Positions 5,860 through 6,255 of a stretch of 6,255 bases of DNA are shown here, one piece after another. Position 1 is the first letter of the stretch; each line of letters begins with the position of its first letter. Origin of the DNA: Eudoraea sp. (GTDB lineage: Bacteria; Bacteroidota; Bacteroidia; Flavobacteriales; Flavobacteriaceae); the NCBI GenBank assembly GCA_024642325.1, contig JAHEBI010000161.1, positions 1-6,255 of the forward strand, written 5' to 3'. Below the pieces are notes generated by a model. That model ran no database searches. It was not told the DNA's origin and was given only the letters and a program-made list of their open reading frames with translations. The position numbers and the translations under genes were made by a program.

Positions 5860-6255
5860 ATGCGATTTCATCTCAGTTATATTAAAATGTTTTTATTATT
5901 CCAAATACTTAATGGACAGGAAATAAGTATAAGCGGTAGTGTACGGGATGGTCAAAGTCTTATGGCCATTTCAAATGCAATTGTTGAAATTGAAGGAACT
6001 TCTTTTAAGGCATATACTGATTTGGAGGGTCGATTTGAAATAATTACAACTTTAAGCGGTGCGTACATTTTGTCAGTTAATGCCAAGGAATATAGGTCGA
6101 AAAGGTTTCCTTTGGATATTTCTCCGGATCAATTAAAGCTGGGGCGTATATTATTAGAGAAAGACCTTTCAAATGATCAGAATGAGGCCTTGATTACGCT
6201 AACTGAAAGTCAAATTATTGATGGGGAGTTGGAAGCGGGAAATTTGGGGATTTTA
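5860..6255 (+). CDS. TonB-dependent receptor, N-terminal part (3' end outside window)
   Basis: The frame is open to the window end, giving 132 codons from the ATG at 5860. After a short signal sequence (MRFHLSYIKMFLLFQILNGQ, cut near residues 19-20), residues 22-100 form a carboxypeptidase-regulatory-like beta-sandwich: ISISGSVRDG, then AISNAIVEIEGT, TDLEGRFEI and GAYILSVNAKEY. This is the N-terminal extension usual on bacteroidetal SusC-like and other TonB-dependent outer-membrane receptors. The following ITLTESQIIDGELEAGNLGI resembles the start of the plug region in a flavobacterial receptor group I recall, where a 'NISGLLQ..RD' segment comes next, but the barrel is outside the window, so another protein with this domain is possible. 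Start choice: 5860 supplies a positively charged n-region; the ATG at 5887 would leave a very short signal with no basic residue, though a promoter-like box at 5851-5858 would favour it. The frame is closed upstream by TGA at 5779. Confidence 0.72.
   Translation, partial: MRFHLSYIKMFLLFQILNGQEISISGSVRDGQSLMAISNAIVEIEGTSFKAYTDLEGRFEIITTLSGAYILSVNAKEYRSKRFPLDISPDQLKLGRILLEKDLSNDQNEALITLTESQIIDGELEAGNLGIL

Noticed and set aside
1..6255. Mobile elements, CRISPR arrays, tRNA/rRNA genes, prophage or defence genes
   Set aside because: No transposase or integrase motifs, regularly spaced repeats, cloverleaf-like segments or abrupt composition changes were seen; all sizeable reading frames are accounted for by housekeeping or envelope families.

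Overview
The window looks like ordinary chromosomal DNA from a marine-type member of the Flavobacteriaceae (phylum Bacteroidota). The signs are AT-rich DNA with A/T-rich leaders instead of Shine-Dalgarno sites, a flavobacterial-style tryptophan 2,3-dioxygenase, a putative lipoprotein with an acidic/lysine stretch after the lipid cysteine, and the start of an outer-membrane TonB-dependent receptor with a carboxypeptidase-regulatory-like domain. I see no phage, insertion sequence, CRISPR, tRNA, rRNA or toxin genes.

Layout, left to right. (1) Positions 2-3403, plus strand: a tight three-gene run. It holds the 3' half of tryptophan 2,3-dioxygenase (kynurenine pathway), an M23 (LytM-type) cell-wall peptidase predicted to be a lipoprotein, and a complete glucose-6-phosphate isomerase (pgi). 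The gaps are 2 and 4 bases, so one mRNA is likely. (2) Positions 3404-3652: a 249-base non-coding gap with a 7-bp hairpin just after pgi, a candidate Bacteroidota -7 box, an imperfect 10-bp hairpin, and a convincing Rho-independent terminator ending near 3612. This arrangement could be a long pgi 3' UTR or a small RNA gene of about 115 nt. (3) Positions 3653-4698, plus strand: a small four-helix membrane protein followed after 14 bases by an exported DUF1080 (3-keto-disaccharide hydrolase family) protein. (4) Positions 4702-5745, minus strand: an exported endonuclease/exonuclease/phosphatase-fold protein with its catalytic residues intact, converging on the DUF1080 gene with only 3 bases between stop codons. 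(5) Positions 5746-5859: a divergent regulatory gap. (6) Positions 5860 to the window end, plus strand: the N-terminus of a probable TonB-dependent receptor, cut by the window edge.

The genes cover amino-acid catabolism, cell-wall remodelling, central sugar metabolism and envelope functions. The clearest biochemical oddity is in the M23 peptidase, where the usual HxH zinc motif reads His-Val-Cys. The other points worth checking are the putative small RNA, the nearly abutting convergent genes, and the divergent nuclease/receptor pair, which may act together in using external nucleic acid or phosphate. I found no clear evidence of a wholly new system.
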